Under the pieces are notes generated by a model. That model saw only the letters and a program-made list of their open reading frames with translations, was not told the DNA's origin and searched no databases. A stretch of DNA of 64,000 bases, taken from NCBI GenBank assembly GCA_958295665.1, contig OY282558.1:36291045-36355044 (forward strand). The letters run 5' to 3'. This DNA comes from Tipula vernalis. Lineage: Eukaryota; Arthropoda; Insecta; Diptera; Tipulidae. Positions 22,085-33,699 of this stretch are shown in pieces; positions within the stretch are counted from its first letter, which is position 1; every line of letters starts with the position of its first letter. Position numbers and translations under genes: made by a program.

Positions 22085-24566
22085 TGTCGCTCTGAAAACT
22101 TTAAACGGAGTACGTCTCAAATTTTCAGGGGAGTATTTCTAGACGGAAGGGAGTGCACACGTAATGCGTTAGTTACACCTTAGACACAAATAATTGTTGT
22201 TGTTTTTAATCCAAATTTGAATATTAAAAGAAAACTGTTTTATTTATTGGTTTAGAGCTCTTTATCTATTTTACTATTAAAGCGTTAAGCTCGGTATTAC
22301 TGCTCGAGCTTAATAGTTTTTAACGCGGCCACAACTTTCCACGAAATCACAGATTGAGATTTTTAAGTTTTTCTCGTAGAGAAGAATATCGATCAGCGAA
22401 ACTTTAGCTTCGAACCCTTTTCATTTTCAACATTGGAATTTTGGCAGATATGCCCAATTCAGACACGTCAAATATGCGATTATGTTTGTCACAATTGGAA
22501 GATATTTTGGTGCAATTTAAAGAAATGTCGTTGCCAGACGATACCACAGTAGGTACCTAGGATGACCAGGTCATAAATTACTAAACCTAGACGAAGTCTG
22601 AAAAGATTACTAAATAAAATTGGTTTGGTGGCGACGACTGGTCATAAAACTTGCACATGGTGAAATCTCTTCTTGAAAGGTTTTAAACCTGCCAACTTGA
22701 TTAATAATTTGGAGGTGTTACAATTAATTCATTGATCATCAAATATATTGGTTAAGTCAGAAAATAAATTTCAACGGAATTTGTGCGTAATCACAGCAGT
22801 AACATTTGGGTCAGGGATGGAGTTTTTTAAATGAAACATCGCCAGAATTCAACAAATATTGCAAGACACTATAATGACCCTGTGGTTTTTAGAAACAAAT
22901 TTCGGGAAATCAGATTTGCCAAAGAAAACACTTGTTTTTTACTTTCATACCCACTCCAGGCCCTTACTATAAATTCCCAGGTTCAAGCACCAAATAGAGC
23001 ATGTTTGTCAATGGTCGATTCTATCAGTAGTTCCTAATATAGAACCGAATTATTCACGCTCTGAAAATTTCTTGAGTCACCTTATTTGGGGTCGGATTTG
23101 TTATTTTAAATAAAATAAGAGCCAAATTTAATAAATATTGCGGAACACCACTAATAATTTTTTGGTTGATCCCATTTATCAGAAACATTGTTTCACCAAT
23201 TTTTTTTTACATAGAAAACCAATCCAGGTAGTGTACTAAGTCTCCAGCTTCAAATAGAACTAAGTGGCGCTGAGATTTGAGATGTTAAATCGATTCTTTA
23301 AGTACATAGTTTCTAATATACAATTTTTTAATTTCGGCTCTGGAAAATTCTTTTCTCCATATCATCTGAAGTCGGATTTCTTAATTAAACCATGGCTTAA
23401 ATTCAGGATATTTTTGAGTTAAAACTTTAAATCAAAAATGATATTCACCAAATTTATTTGTATATCATGCTTAGCTAATTCAAACTAGTCTCCAGCATCA
23501 AATGGATGGAACAAGCACATTTGTTGATGGATTTTAGTGAAATTTATTATCTGCGATATTTTGTAAATTCTATAAATAGTTCCTATTATAAAACATATCA
23601 TTATTTTATGGCCTGAAAAAATTTTCTGTCATAAGGTAGGGGATCAGAATTTTTAATATAAAACATGGTCCAACGGCAAGAAATATTTTGGAACACTACT
23701 CGTACTAATGGTATTATGATCGATACCATAAATCAAAAATTAGTTTTACCAAATTTTGGTTTTCCATACACAGGTAACCCAGACAACTGTGTTCGCCTCC
23801 GTCACCGACCGGAATACACACCTTTATGTTTATATTTTAGTGAAATTTTATTTCGGAGATGTTAAGCCGATTCTATATAAATAATTCCTAACCTTAAACA
23901 TATTAAATCACGTCCTGAAGTTCGAATTAAATTTTGTTGAAATTAATTTTTTTCTGGCCCTCGCACATTTTGCATGCCGGTAATAAGTTCAGCGATCTGA
24001 ATGAATATTATCTAAAATCGAGGACAATGTAAGATATTTTCCTGGATGGCCACAGAAGTTTAAAAACCCACAACATCTCTAGAGAAAAAAGGACGTCTGG
24101 TCACACTATTCCTACCTAGACCCTATCTAAGTAGACGAGAAGGAGAATGCCAAAATAAAACTTAAAGACAATTTATGCTTTGATGTCAAAGCGTATTGAA
24201 CGAATGAAATTTTCCGTATCACACTACATAAATCCAGACTTCCTTACAACTTTCCAATCTGGAAAGATTAACGCTTACAGCTTTATTTTTATATAGAAGT
24301 GCTAATCTAAGCTTAAGACATTTTATTTTGCATACATCGTTTATGTGCGGTATGGCTAAATGACCTCATAATTTTTCTTGCACGATCTGAATTTTGCCTG
24401 AAAATGACAGAAACCATTATAAATTAGTTTTGAAATAATGCTTTATGAGAAAGCCAGATATCCCCTAAATATTATAATTATTGGAAGCAAAAGCCGATAA
24501 GTTAAAATATTGTGTCAAAGTATTATTAGAATAGCAGTTATTAGAACAGGGGAGTACAAAATGAAA
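22085..24566. repeat. Left arm of a large imperfect inverted repeat
   Basis: Several blocks here reappear in reverse complement at 26446-27680, in the mirrored order. Examples are TTTAAACGGAGTA (22105) with its mirror near 27630, AGATTTTTAAGTTTTT (22352) with 27450, TTCGAACC (22412) with 27325, TTTCCAATCTGGAAAG (24255) with 26970, and GAACAGGGGAGTAC (24544) with 26465. The arm is longer than its partner because it contains a 280-bp tandem array at about 22740-23930. Confidence 0.65.
22740..23930. repeat. Degenerate ~280-bp tandem repeat, four units
   Basis: Four similar units start near 22808, 23089, 23368 and 23637, giving periods of about 281, 279 and 270 bp. Each unit carries, in order, a GGGTCGGATTT-like start, an AAATATTGCGGAACAC-like block (absent in the third), a TCTCCAGCTTCAAAT-like block, a TTAGTGAAATTT and GATGTTAAATCGATTCT-like block, an AGTTCCTAAT-like block and a CTCTGAAAATT-like end. 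The units have diverged strongly. No coding capacity is shared between them. Confidence 0.7.
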
Positions 24567-25200
24567 TAGCGGAGTACAGTAGTAAGACTAAGCGAAAGTA
24601 GCACAAATACTCCGATTGTACTCACTTCGACAGCACTGCACACATATATATGCAATATTATTTGTTCGGCACTGATGTTTCCGTAATATGATTTCTGTAC
24701 AATTTTTTAATTACTCCTGCCGCTAAAGATGTTTCCACATCAAAAAATTTTGTTACAGCTTTAGCTTTCAATTCCTATTCGGAAGCGTTATGAACAACTT
24801 CTATCAAAATTGCTTCTTTTATACAAATTTTGTTATTATTTATGGTACTAGTGAGCAAAACGAGATATTATCCATGAGGGATAAGTTTGTCCCACGAGGC
24901 GATAGCCGAGAATGCTGTTGTTATGAATTTGTTTAATATTTTGGTTTAAATAAATCAATTATTACAAGAAAATGAAAACAATTTACTTAAACGATATTCA
25001 TATATGTTGAAATTCAAACATTGATGAAAGTTTTTCAGAAATCATAATTAAGAATTTGTAACGTTTTCATTTAAAAATTTGTCTTAGGAAAAAAAATGAT
25101 TTCCCATATGTTTTGTGTGTTTTACTATGAAAAGTTTCGTTTTTTCCTCGTTTCTAATTCCCTTATAAAAGCTCAGATTTTTTGATTATGGCTCTATAAA
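24567..25200. repeat. Loop region with repeat shared with 40.9-41.15 kb
   Basis: The part at about 24909-25181 is nearly the same sequence as the reverse complement of 40913-41150. Both share the start ATGCTGTTGTTATGAA, the middle CAGAAATCATAATTAAGAAT and the end CCTCGTTTCTAATTCC. It lies directly upstream of the Penelope-like RT relic, so it may be that element's leader or an independent repeat. No coding frame is evident. Confidence 0.6.
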
Positions 25201-25219
25201 TTACAGGGTGCTCTGGTTA

Positions 25220-25860
25220 TACTCCAGTGTTTTAAAAATTATATGGCCTAGCCAAAATCCATAAAGCAAATTTACCGTAAAGGAGAATTGAAGCCGGACC
25301 CCACATATTCTTTATGATCATTTTTAGGCAATATTCTGAAACTTAGTGTAGAGACAACAAATTGTTTTATTCAAAATTCTGAAGTTTTCAAAAATTAAAT
25401 CAGTAATGTTAACCTATTTAGATGTCACCTCTTTATTTACTAATGTCGATAACCAGATTGTAAAAAAATATTACTAGTCAAAATTAGAGAAATACTATAT
25501 AGAAATATAAATTCAGAATTTTTTTTGATAACAAAATTTACAATCAAATTTTTGGTTTATCTACGGGTTCCCCAACAAGTCCCATTACCATCATTACAAA
25601 TCTGCTAATGGAAAATTTCGAAATTTCAGTTTTAAATTCTTTAAATTTTCAACCATTATTACCACAGATATATTGATGGAATAATCACAGCCATACCATA
25701 GATAAGAAGTAAAGAACGAAATATCTTTTTTGGACATTAAACGGCAAATTGTTTTGTGATTAGTACCATAAAACTACTTGGTCTCGTAGATATTTTCATT
25801 TATGGCTTCCAACCGCTTACAAAATTAACACTGTCACTAATTATTCACTTCTTTATTCTC
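25220..25860 (+). pseudogene. Penelope-like retroelement RT relic
   Basis: Penelope-like elements encode a telomerase-related reverse transcriptase, usually followed by a GIY-YIG endonuclease. Plus-strand fragments in order are: YGLAKIHKANLP (about 25240), LKPDPTYSL and CFIQNSEVFKN, LDVTSLFTNVDNQIV (about 25410, carrying the first catalytic Asp), GSPTSPITIITN and MENFEISVLNSL (about 25565-25650), and a degenerate YIDD region near 25670. Later blocks include FLDIKRQIV near 25730. The fragments sit in different frames with many stops. No intact GIY-YIG domain is seen. The relic lies in the loop between the two arms of a large inverted repeat. Confidence 0.75.
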
Positions 25861-26445
25861 TAATTATTGACTAATTAATCAGTACGGTGTTGAATCTAAA
25901 TTTTGTTTCAAAAACAGTATCAACCATTTCATTTACAACATTACTTCAACTGACCAAATTTTCAACGAACACTTTCCATAGCTTCAATATGCGACTCTTA
26001 GTGTGCAACATAAATGGCCAAATTTGCTTTAACATTAGTGAAATTCGAAGTAAATCGCATAGTAAAACCCCAAAATTCTAAATGTTTTATTTGAATTTTC
26101 ATGAATGTAACTGTTAAGGGATAATAATACCACCTTGAGGGAGCGAAATAAAAGGGTAATTTTCTCCAATTTATTTAAGAAACACGAAGCGATATTTTTA
26201 AATTCGATTTTTAATACATGTTTATAAAAGTCTTGAAGTAGACGAAATTTTTTTTTTAAATTATTTAAAAACAAAATGGTGGCGCAATGGTTGATGAAAG
26301 GAAATTCCTTTTTTGTAATGATCTCCACAGACGAAAATTAAAGGTCACTATTTTCAGTCTAGAACAAAAAACGAAAAAGAATTTAAAAACGGATGTCCAA
26401 ATCTAGGTCAATTAAAATTTAACGATGTTATGACCGATTTTTTTT
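25861..26445. other. Unassigned sequence downstream of Penelope-like RT
   Basis: Short frames are open (25887-26081 plus, 26035-26328 minus) but lack recognisable motifs. Part may be the decayed 3' part of the Penelope-like element. Nothing further can be supported. Confidence 0.4.
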
Positions 26446-27680
26446 CCATTTTGTACTCTCCTGTTCTAATTACTGCTACACTAATAATACTTCGACATAG
26501 TATTTTCACTTATCGGTTTTTGCTTGCAATAATAATTATAATATTCTGGGAGATAGGTAGGTGGCTTTTTCTTGTCTAAAGCATATTATCGAAGCTAATT
26601 TATATTGGTTTCTGTCATTCTCCGGCAAAAAACAATAAAAAGGATTTCTTGCAGGAATGTCCCAGTCATTTTTGAGTCAGGCAAGATAATTCCAACTTTT
26701 TTTTACAACGCATAAAACCATCAGGCCACTCTATAGGATGCACCAGATAAACTCAACAATTCAAAAAACTTGTCTCTGGTTTGGATAAATATTTAGACTG
26801 CCTGAATGTAACATTACGCTGCAAGACAAATTAGGCAGCCATTTAGGCTTGCCGGACAAAAATGATATATGGATGTCTGGATTTACAATTGTCTCAAGGT
26901 TTAGAATAGAACCTCTTGATATAAAAATAATACTGCAAAACAATTTCTGCTGTCATTTAACCTTTCCAGATTAGAAAGTTGTATGACCGTCGGATTTTAT
27001 GCAGTGTGATAAGTCAAATTTTTGTCGTGCAATACGCTTTAAAATGAATATTCTCAAATCCTTTATTTGGCTAAAAGTTTAGGTTAGACCATCAAAATTT
27101 AAAAATTATACTACACGTTATAACCAAAGATAGAATTTGAAAATATTCAATTCAAGGCATATTGCACTACTGAAATTTGGCTTATCAATATGGCACTGCA
27201 TTTGAATAAAATCCAGGCTTTCATGCATCTTTCTTGTCTGGCAATGTTAAAAGACTATATTTCACTAATTTATCATTAAAGCTGTGACATTTGAACCCCA
27301 AGTTATGCTTTTGAAAATGAAAACGGTTCGAAGATAAAGTTGCTCTAAAATAAATTTCCATTTAAATTTGATGTAAAATTTAGCTTTTCAAAAATACATA
27401 GTTAAAAATTAACAATTTCTCAAACGATCTCTCTTCTCTATGCGAAAAACTTAAAAATCTCTCAACAATAACCTAGAAATATCTGTGTGAAGAATTGTGG
27501 AGACTTCGATTAAAAATTATTAAGCTCGAGTAATATACAAAGCTTAGAGTTCTAATAGTAAATAGATAAACCAATTGTTTTGTTTGTTTTCTTGTAATAT
27601 TTAAATTCTTTGAAAATTTAAAAAATACTCCGTTTAAAATTTTCAAAACCACAGCACTGCTCAATAGTTGTAAATGACGG
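26446..27680. repeat. Right arm of the large imperfect inverted repeat
   Basis: In reverse complement this arm follows the order of blocks found at 22085-24566, from GTACTCTCCTGTTC at its inner edge to ACTCCGTTTAAAATTTTC near 27630. The 280-bp tandem array of the left arm is absent here. Divergence between the arms is substantial, with many indels, so the structure is old or the arms are two separate insertions of one family in opposite orientation. Confidence 0.65.
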
Positions 27681-27829
27681 TTGGAAAAACATCTCGAAAA
27701 GCAGCAAACTGTTAGTGTCAATAATTCATATAACAAGTTCTTAACTACTATTGTTAAAGAATCCATATTTATGGCAAAAAATCATTAAAATTCAAATATT
27801 TACGCTGGTGTTAGTGACAACGCCACTAC

Positions 27830-28275
27830 TTCGCTAAGTAGAGATGTCGAAATTTCCCATAACACTTTGCAGTAGCCATACAGGGAATTTACTTACGAAC
27901 GCAATACAAATTTGTTATCTTTACTCAAAGAATTTAAATATTCGAATTTTGAGAAATCACTTGTTGATGTTGAGACCAAATGGTGCATTTATCATGATTC
28001 CATAGAATTTCTCGTTAAAAATATTCAACTTATGAAGACATTAACCTGTATATTGATAATCGCTTCAAAAAAAAAATAATACCAAACGTTAGATCGTTTA
28101 TCTTTGACGATAAGTTTTTACATAACGTAAAGGAGCATATTACATTTTTTGAACCCATTTGTAAGGTGATCACTACTTGCCAAAATTCAGCTAATTTCTG
28201 GTTGAATTTACAACTTCCTACGATTTTTAATGGATTCAACTTGTATTACCCTCCGTCTAGGAAATGACGTGCAAT
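27830..28275 (+). pseudogene. hAT-like transposase relic
   Basis: Fragments resemble the central region of hAT-family transposases of the DUF659/dimerisation-domain type. Visible pieces are LVDVETKWCIYHDSIEFLV and NIQLMKTL (about 27965-28040), matching the family pattern of TRW followed by a short helix-rich stretch. In a shifted frame come RSFIFDDKFLHNVKEHIT, FFEPICKVITTCQNS and ANFWLNLQLPT (about 28095-28215). One frameshift near 28055 and a stop near 28265 break the gene. Zinc finger and C-terminal dimerisation parts are not recognised. hAT enzymes are cut-and-paste transposases. Confidence 0.6.
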
Positions 28276-28604
28276 TTGTCTGCAAAATGTGCACAATATC
28301 GAATTTCCTTGATTCGGCAGGATTATCATGCCTCAAAACAAGCAAATTAAGCTGATGAAAATTCCCGCTTCTTCTGTAACGTTAGAAAGGGTATAATTCC
28401 TGATTCGCCCATTACCCTCTTCGATACGGCTTGATTTCGTTTTGGTTTGATTTGCACAATTGATGTGATTAGTAAAAAAATACAATACATAGATTACGTA
28501 GTCGACACAGATTACATAGACTACTTGGCAAATTACGTGTAATCTTCGAGTAAACTATCCTCACAGAATTTCATGGATTAATTTCTGTGAGGATATTAAT
28601 AGCC

Positions 28605-29275
28605 TGTCGACTGTAACTAGGCTTCTTAATAAAGCTTTGGCTAAAAATGATGTTTGTAGACTTAATACTCTTAGTCTCCTAAAAGGACCGCACAGCTCTT
28701 CCAGCAGGGATATTGGCTGTTTGTTTCTGTTCATTTTCTTAGTTGTAACTTTATCAATTCTGACTTAGTTGCTTCCGAGCCCATTAGCTTTTCTGTTGAA
28801 ACGCCTAATTGGGACTATTGACTCGCAAACTGATCACGCACGACGTTCAATGTTCAAGCACTACCATATTTTGGCAGTGTACAAGAGCTTTTGTGAAATC
28901 GTGTGGTTTGATTCCCAAAATGTTTTTATTTATTTATAAATCGCTAGTTTTACCAACTCTTTCTTACGCATTCATTGTTTGATTGCCTGTCGTCATATTA
29001 AAGAATTCTTTAATCACACTTTATCGACTACAAAATATTCCTTTTATAGAGCTATTACTGAAGCAATGGCTTTGCCACCACTTCTTACTATGGAGTCTAT
29101 TCTGTGTTTGCCTCAGTTGAACACCTTAATTCTTGGCTCTGCTTGCTCTGCGGCGTTTTGCTTGAGGTGCATTTGGGCATGGAATGTTTTCGGTGCAACT
29201 GTGGGCCGTAGGCAGATTATCAATAACTACAATTCATTGATACCAGAAATCGATTTGGTTAATGAAAGGTTATAG
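28605..29275 (+). pseudogene. LINE reverse transcriptase C-terminal relic
   Basis: The 3' part of a Jockey-superfamily or R1/Loa-like non-LTR polymerase is recognisable. An upstream fragment reads RLLNKALAKNDVCRLNTL (about 28645). The thumb region follows: AFVKSCGLIPKMFLFIYKS and LPTLSYAFIV (about 28890-28975). After a frame change the post-RT block RAITEAMALPPLLTMESIL and CLPQLNTLILGSACSAAFC appears (29040-29165), ending at IPEIDLVNERL (29275). This thumb plus the ITGAM-like block is typical of such elements. The catalytic YADD region is missing, apparently deleted. Confidence 0.7.
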
Positions 29276-32200
29276 TCTAAGTTCTACTTTAAGAGTTTAT
29301 GCTGCCAGTTTATGCTGCCTGTTTATCTGTCGAGAGATTTGTGATTCTTGCAACAATTTATAACCTAATCGAAGGTTTATTTGGTTGAAAAAAGGACCAA
29401 TCCAGTTTAAGGATCATCTACATCGCTTATGACTGACTTAAGAATGTATATGCGAGGACTCTCTTATATAGGAGGACAGCTGTATTCACTTTCTGTGCAG
29501 TTGTCCAGCTTTAGAAATAGTCCATAAGCAAATGTTTAACTGCACTCCTCGATGTAAGTAGACTGCCTTCCCTTCCTTGGCCCCAATTGATTAAATTTGC
29601 CAAGGTAGTTGTGTGCGTCTTTAGTTTGTCATAGAATCTTAGGTTTGCACAATGGGCCTTTGTGATATTGAGTGCAGAAACTTTCTTGTGTTGCAACCAA
29701 TTTTAATAATAATAAATAAATCCGATGACCTGACCAGATCTGCCCTTCAGATAATTTTAATGATTTATGCTTTGTACAAGCCGTCGAAACATTTAAGAAC
29801 TATGTTATTGGATAGTTATATTCCATAAAAAAAACACAAAAATTCCACTCCTTATAAGCGTTTGATACGAACAACAAAATGTGGTAACAGTCAGTCATCT
29901 GGTATATGCTTCACTATATTTTTTTTTAAATAAAATATTCCACTTCTAAAACTTTATCAATGTATTTTGTTAACATTGAATTATTCTGAAACGAAACAAC
30001 AAAATAACATATTTTCAATCTGTCACATAAACTAAATTTACAATTTGTGAAACACTAAAATTGAGTTTCGAGAAATACCTTCATTTAACTGACATAAAAG
30101 TCTAAAACTAAAAATGAAATTAATATTTTTGACTGACTTAACAAGTTAAGTCAAGTGACATGCCCCAAAACAAAAATAAATTACTAAAATTGTATTGAAA
30201 AAACAAGTCAACAATAGAAATCTAATGCATCTCTTGCACGGTGACACCAATTGACTGATTACATGTCAAGCAACCACAAAAAGACAAAATAATCCACAAA
30301 CATGAAAAATCATTTTCCCAATTTTCTATATTTTATCCGAAAATTGATTTTTCGCGACATTCTTTTCAATTAACTGATGTGAGACAATTTCATTGTTATT
30401 GCCATATTGCCATTCGATTTTTTATTTTTATTACAATCATGTTGAATGTCAATCAAAACGTGAACAAAAAAAAAACACAAAAGCTTGGTATGTACAAGTA
30501 TAAAATATTATTATTCTGTCTTTTTGACACATTTGGCTTGGAAAGTAGATTTTCAATATTACGAGTTTGTACGAAGGCAAATTCAAGTTAGATTTAAATT
30601 TAAAAAAAAAAAAAATCAACACAAAAAAATTTCCACACATTACAAAAGCATCAAGCTTGTTGAAATCAATCATATCGAAAAAAAAAAAAATTGAGAATGA
30701 AATCTTATTGACAAATTTTGATGAAGAGTTGAACGCAACCTAATAAGAAAAAAATAGTCAGATAATTTCAATGTATTTTTTTGCGCACGAGGCGCATCAT
30801 TTCTACAAAAATCTGTTGTTTTCCCGTTTTACAACTCCATCGAGACGAATAAGAGAAAGTAAGTCGTAAAGCGTGTAAGGTCAAAAACACTAATAAAATC
30901 GTAAAAATATTATTAAAATATAAAGAAAAAAAAAAAAAGCTTTCGGAGAAGCCAAAAAAAAGGTTAAATTACAAGTGGGAAGCTTTTATGGCAAAGGGAA
31001 ATAAAATTGAAAAAATCCATATAAATACAAACAAGTGATCCAATCAAAAATAGTAAATTCGAAAAGTTTATGATGACGCATGGGGTACAGACATACATAT
31101 ATTGGTTGGAATTATAGTTTGAACTTATTTTGGGTATCCTAAATATTATTGAATTTCGTTTTGTCTATTTGTGTTTATGTTCCAAACTATTTTATTGATT
31201 ATAGGGATGAAACCAATTTTTTTGAAATAACAATTTTACTATACTATACGATTAGGTATGCTCTTATAGTAAAGACGAAGTCTAAAAACCAAAAACGACT
31301 TATTAAATATTTCCAGAAAAATTTAATTAAATAAAAAAGTTTTGGTTCGCTGTAAGCTTTATTTTCCTTTATAATTTAATGAAAATTTTCCATTTAAACA
31401 TTTTATTATTTAATTTATTTATTTTCTTTTTTTTTTGGTTTATAATTTTCGTCTATTATCACAAAGGAAACGAAAAGTTTCCACACACAAAAGAATTGTG
31501 CACCCACCACCAAAAGTTATAATCAAAGCGAATTCTTTTATTTATTTTCTTCTTGTGTTCTTAACATGTTGATGTGTATAATGTGCACTATAAATAAAAA
31601 ATTCTTCTGAATTTTATGAGCATTTATAATTATTGTTATCTATATTACCTGCACACTTAACACCAAGAAAGAAATCCCGCGAACGCCAAAATTACTTGAA
31701 ATATAATTTTCTCATAAAATTTTTACCATGATCAGTAACAATTTCCTTTTTTTTTCATCTTCATAATATAACACGGTGGCAAACTATTTTCCGCAATCAC
31801 ATAACAAAAGAATGTAGTAATAATAAAAATGTAAACTAGACAAAAAATTTGTTGGTATTATGATTTTTTTATGTTGCTACTAAAGAAAACCTCAAGTATA
31901 AATTAAACGAAGCATATACGAGTAGGATAAGGGAAAATATAAACTTTTATTAAAACTAATTACGTTTCCTTAAGAATTTCTGTGTGCTTTCTTCGAAAAT
32001 ACGGAAAAGAATATACAATACAAAGGAAAGTAGTGCTTTTTATATATAAAAATAAGTTATTTTTGCTTCAATTTTGTTGTTGAAAAGACAAGATATCGTA
32101 ATACCGGCTATATAAAAGAAGCTGGACTATAAGATGTGTAACAATTTAGGAAATCTTAGGACAGTAAACTTATGATTTCTAGATCTAGTACGAAGGGAAG

Positions 32201-32739
32201 GAAGACTTGAAGAACGACGAGGAACGGGCTTTTTAAGAATCCAACCATCCTCAAAACTAGTCGCTAAATGAATTAAAACCTTTTTGTATTTTTTCTATAC
32301 CATCATCTATTCGACCGTTTGATTTCATTGATAAATAATTGGTTTTGGGAATTAATTGAAATGATTGTGGATTATTTAATGTTCACCTCCAAACCAACAT
32401 GCAGACGGAATGCTGCTGTAATGGGCATTGCCCTATTTTATTTGTTCTTGAATATGTGACATCTGAATTACAAATTCTGTAAAATGTATAAAAAATTGTC
32501 CGCAGTTTCACCTTAGACAGCTTTTGAAACTTGTGAAATTGTTTTTTAATTGTCTGTCATCATGTAAAATGTAGATTTGCAAATATATATTTAGAATATT
32601 CTAGAATTAACTACCTTATGTAAACTAAGCTCGGAACAATTTATTTTTGAGAAATCTAAATGGTATTTAGTTATATATAGTTTTACATAGAACTTTGTTT
32701 TGTTTAAATTAAATTGTTCTAATCTTTGTCTTTTAATAG
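29276..32739. other. 3.5-kb stretch without recognisable gene
   Basis: The first 400 bp may be the decayed RNase H and 3' part of the preceding LINE, but no motif is firm. Beyond about 29700 the sequence is AT-rich and intron-like with many A/T runs. A GTTTTTGTTT-type low-complexity composition produces short open frames on both strands, none of which has a recognisable domain. Confidence 0.5.
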
Positions 32740-32872
32740 ACGAGCTTGATGAAAAGGATCAACAGTGGCTAACAATTCATACATCGCCCTGGGAGGCTAT
32801 CGAAAACACATTTCATGCACGACAGTCGCAATTGGCAAAATGCTAATGGATGGTTCAAATGGATGGAGACCT
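32740..32872 (+). CDS. Candidate host exon
   Basis: A pyrimidine-rich acceptor (CTTTGTCTTTTAATAG) precedes position 32740, and a strong donor (CCT|GTAAGT) follows position 32872, giving a 133-nt exon. One of three frames is open from the start through ELDEKDQQWLTIHTSPWEAI and ENTFHARQSQLAKC, ending at a TAA at 32844-32846. The composition (W, Q, H, D, E) and local GC are unlike the surroundings. The stop lies 26 nt before the donor, so the last intron would be in the 3' UTR, which is tolerated by nonsense-mediated decay. I cannot name the protein. It could also be a decayed exon or a transposon fragment with chance splice sites. Confidence 0.4.
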
Positions 32873-33022
32873 GTAAGTTATAGAATAGTTTAGATTTTTA
32901 GAAAATACGTTTAATTGATATAATTTAAAATTCTAGATAGATATTAACTTCATCTGATTGTACCAGTCCGAATCTTTAAGCTTGCATAGCAATTTTGATG
33001 TTTGATTGGAAAAATTTTGATT

Positions 33023-33274
33023 CTAGATTAAAGGAGTATTAGACAAAAAACTTACAGATAAAGCACTTTTATCGGTTTTGCAAATGGGCATATTTTTTTG
33101 GGAGTTAAGGTGAAGAGGGTTGTTATTTGTATTCTGGTTAGGAGTAGAAGAGAAGTCATCCGTTGGCTTAAGACCTTTAACTTCGTTTTGTTTTTTTTTT
33201 AAATAGCCGACTTTGTTAACGCGAATTCTCGGTACTCTTGATTCGAAATACGAGAGATACATACGCGACACCAT
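33023..33274 (-). CDS. Short unidentified ORF
   Basis: A frame of 83 codons begins MVSRMYLSYFESRVPRIRVN and continues as a polar N/T/S/K-rich sequence (TDDFSSTPNQNTNNNPLHLN). The composition is more protein-like than that of most frames nearby. There is no recognisable domain and no splice-site evidence that convinces me. It may be a fragment of a retroelement gag or chance. Confidence 0.2.
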   Translation of the reverse strand: MVSRMYLSYFESRVPRIRVNKVGYLKKKQNEVKGLKPTDDFSSTPNQNTNNNPLHLNSQKNMPICKTDKSALSVSFLSNTPLI

Positions 33275-33417
33275 TAGAGGTAACCCTAGCAGGTGAAATG
33301 GAACGTGGAATGATTTTGTGACTCAACTACAACAACTGTATATAACTTACTGTGAAATAATAATAATAATTGAAGTTCAGTAGGCTGAGAATTAGTGGCA
33401 CAACCACATATTTCGGG

Positions 33418-33431
33418 CCCCCCCCCCCCCC
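33418..33431. repeat. 14-base C homopolymer
   Basis: A run of 14 C residues follows TTTCGGG, embedded in very AT-rich sequence. Such a run is rare in this composition and could also mark a difficult or erroneous sequencing site. Confidence 0.85.
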
Positions 33432-33699
33432 TCCAACATTTTTTTTGGCCCCTAAAAATGCTTCTTGTCATAAACAAGTATAGCTTTTAGTGATAAACTT
33501 CTTTCTTCCTATTGTCTAGTCTCGCATCTGATTTCGAAAGTATATTACACGAATTATTTTACTCTGTTTCTAAATATAACGATAAAGGATCACAAATTTC
33601 GAATAAAATTTGAAAAATATGAAGAATTTCGAAATAATCTCAAAAATGTTGAATTTTTAAAGTATCTTCAATATTCTTGAAAGTTCTCAAATGTCGAAT

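Noticed and set aside
22451..22559. Short frame MPNSDTSNMRLCLSQLEDIL after an acceptor-like site
   Set aside because: It ends after 36 codons, lies in an inverted-repeat arm and has no recognisable continuation.
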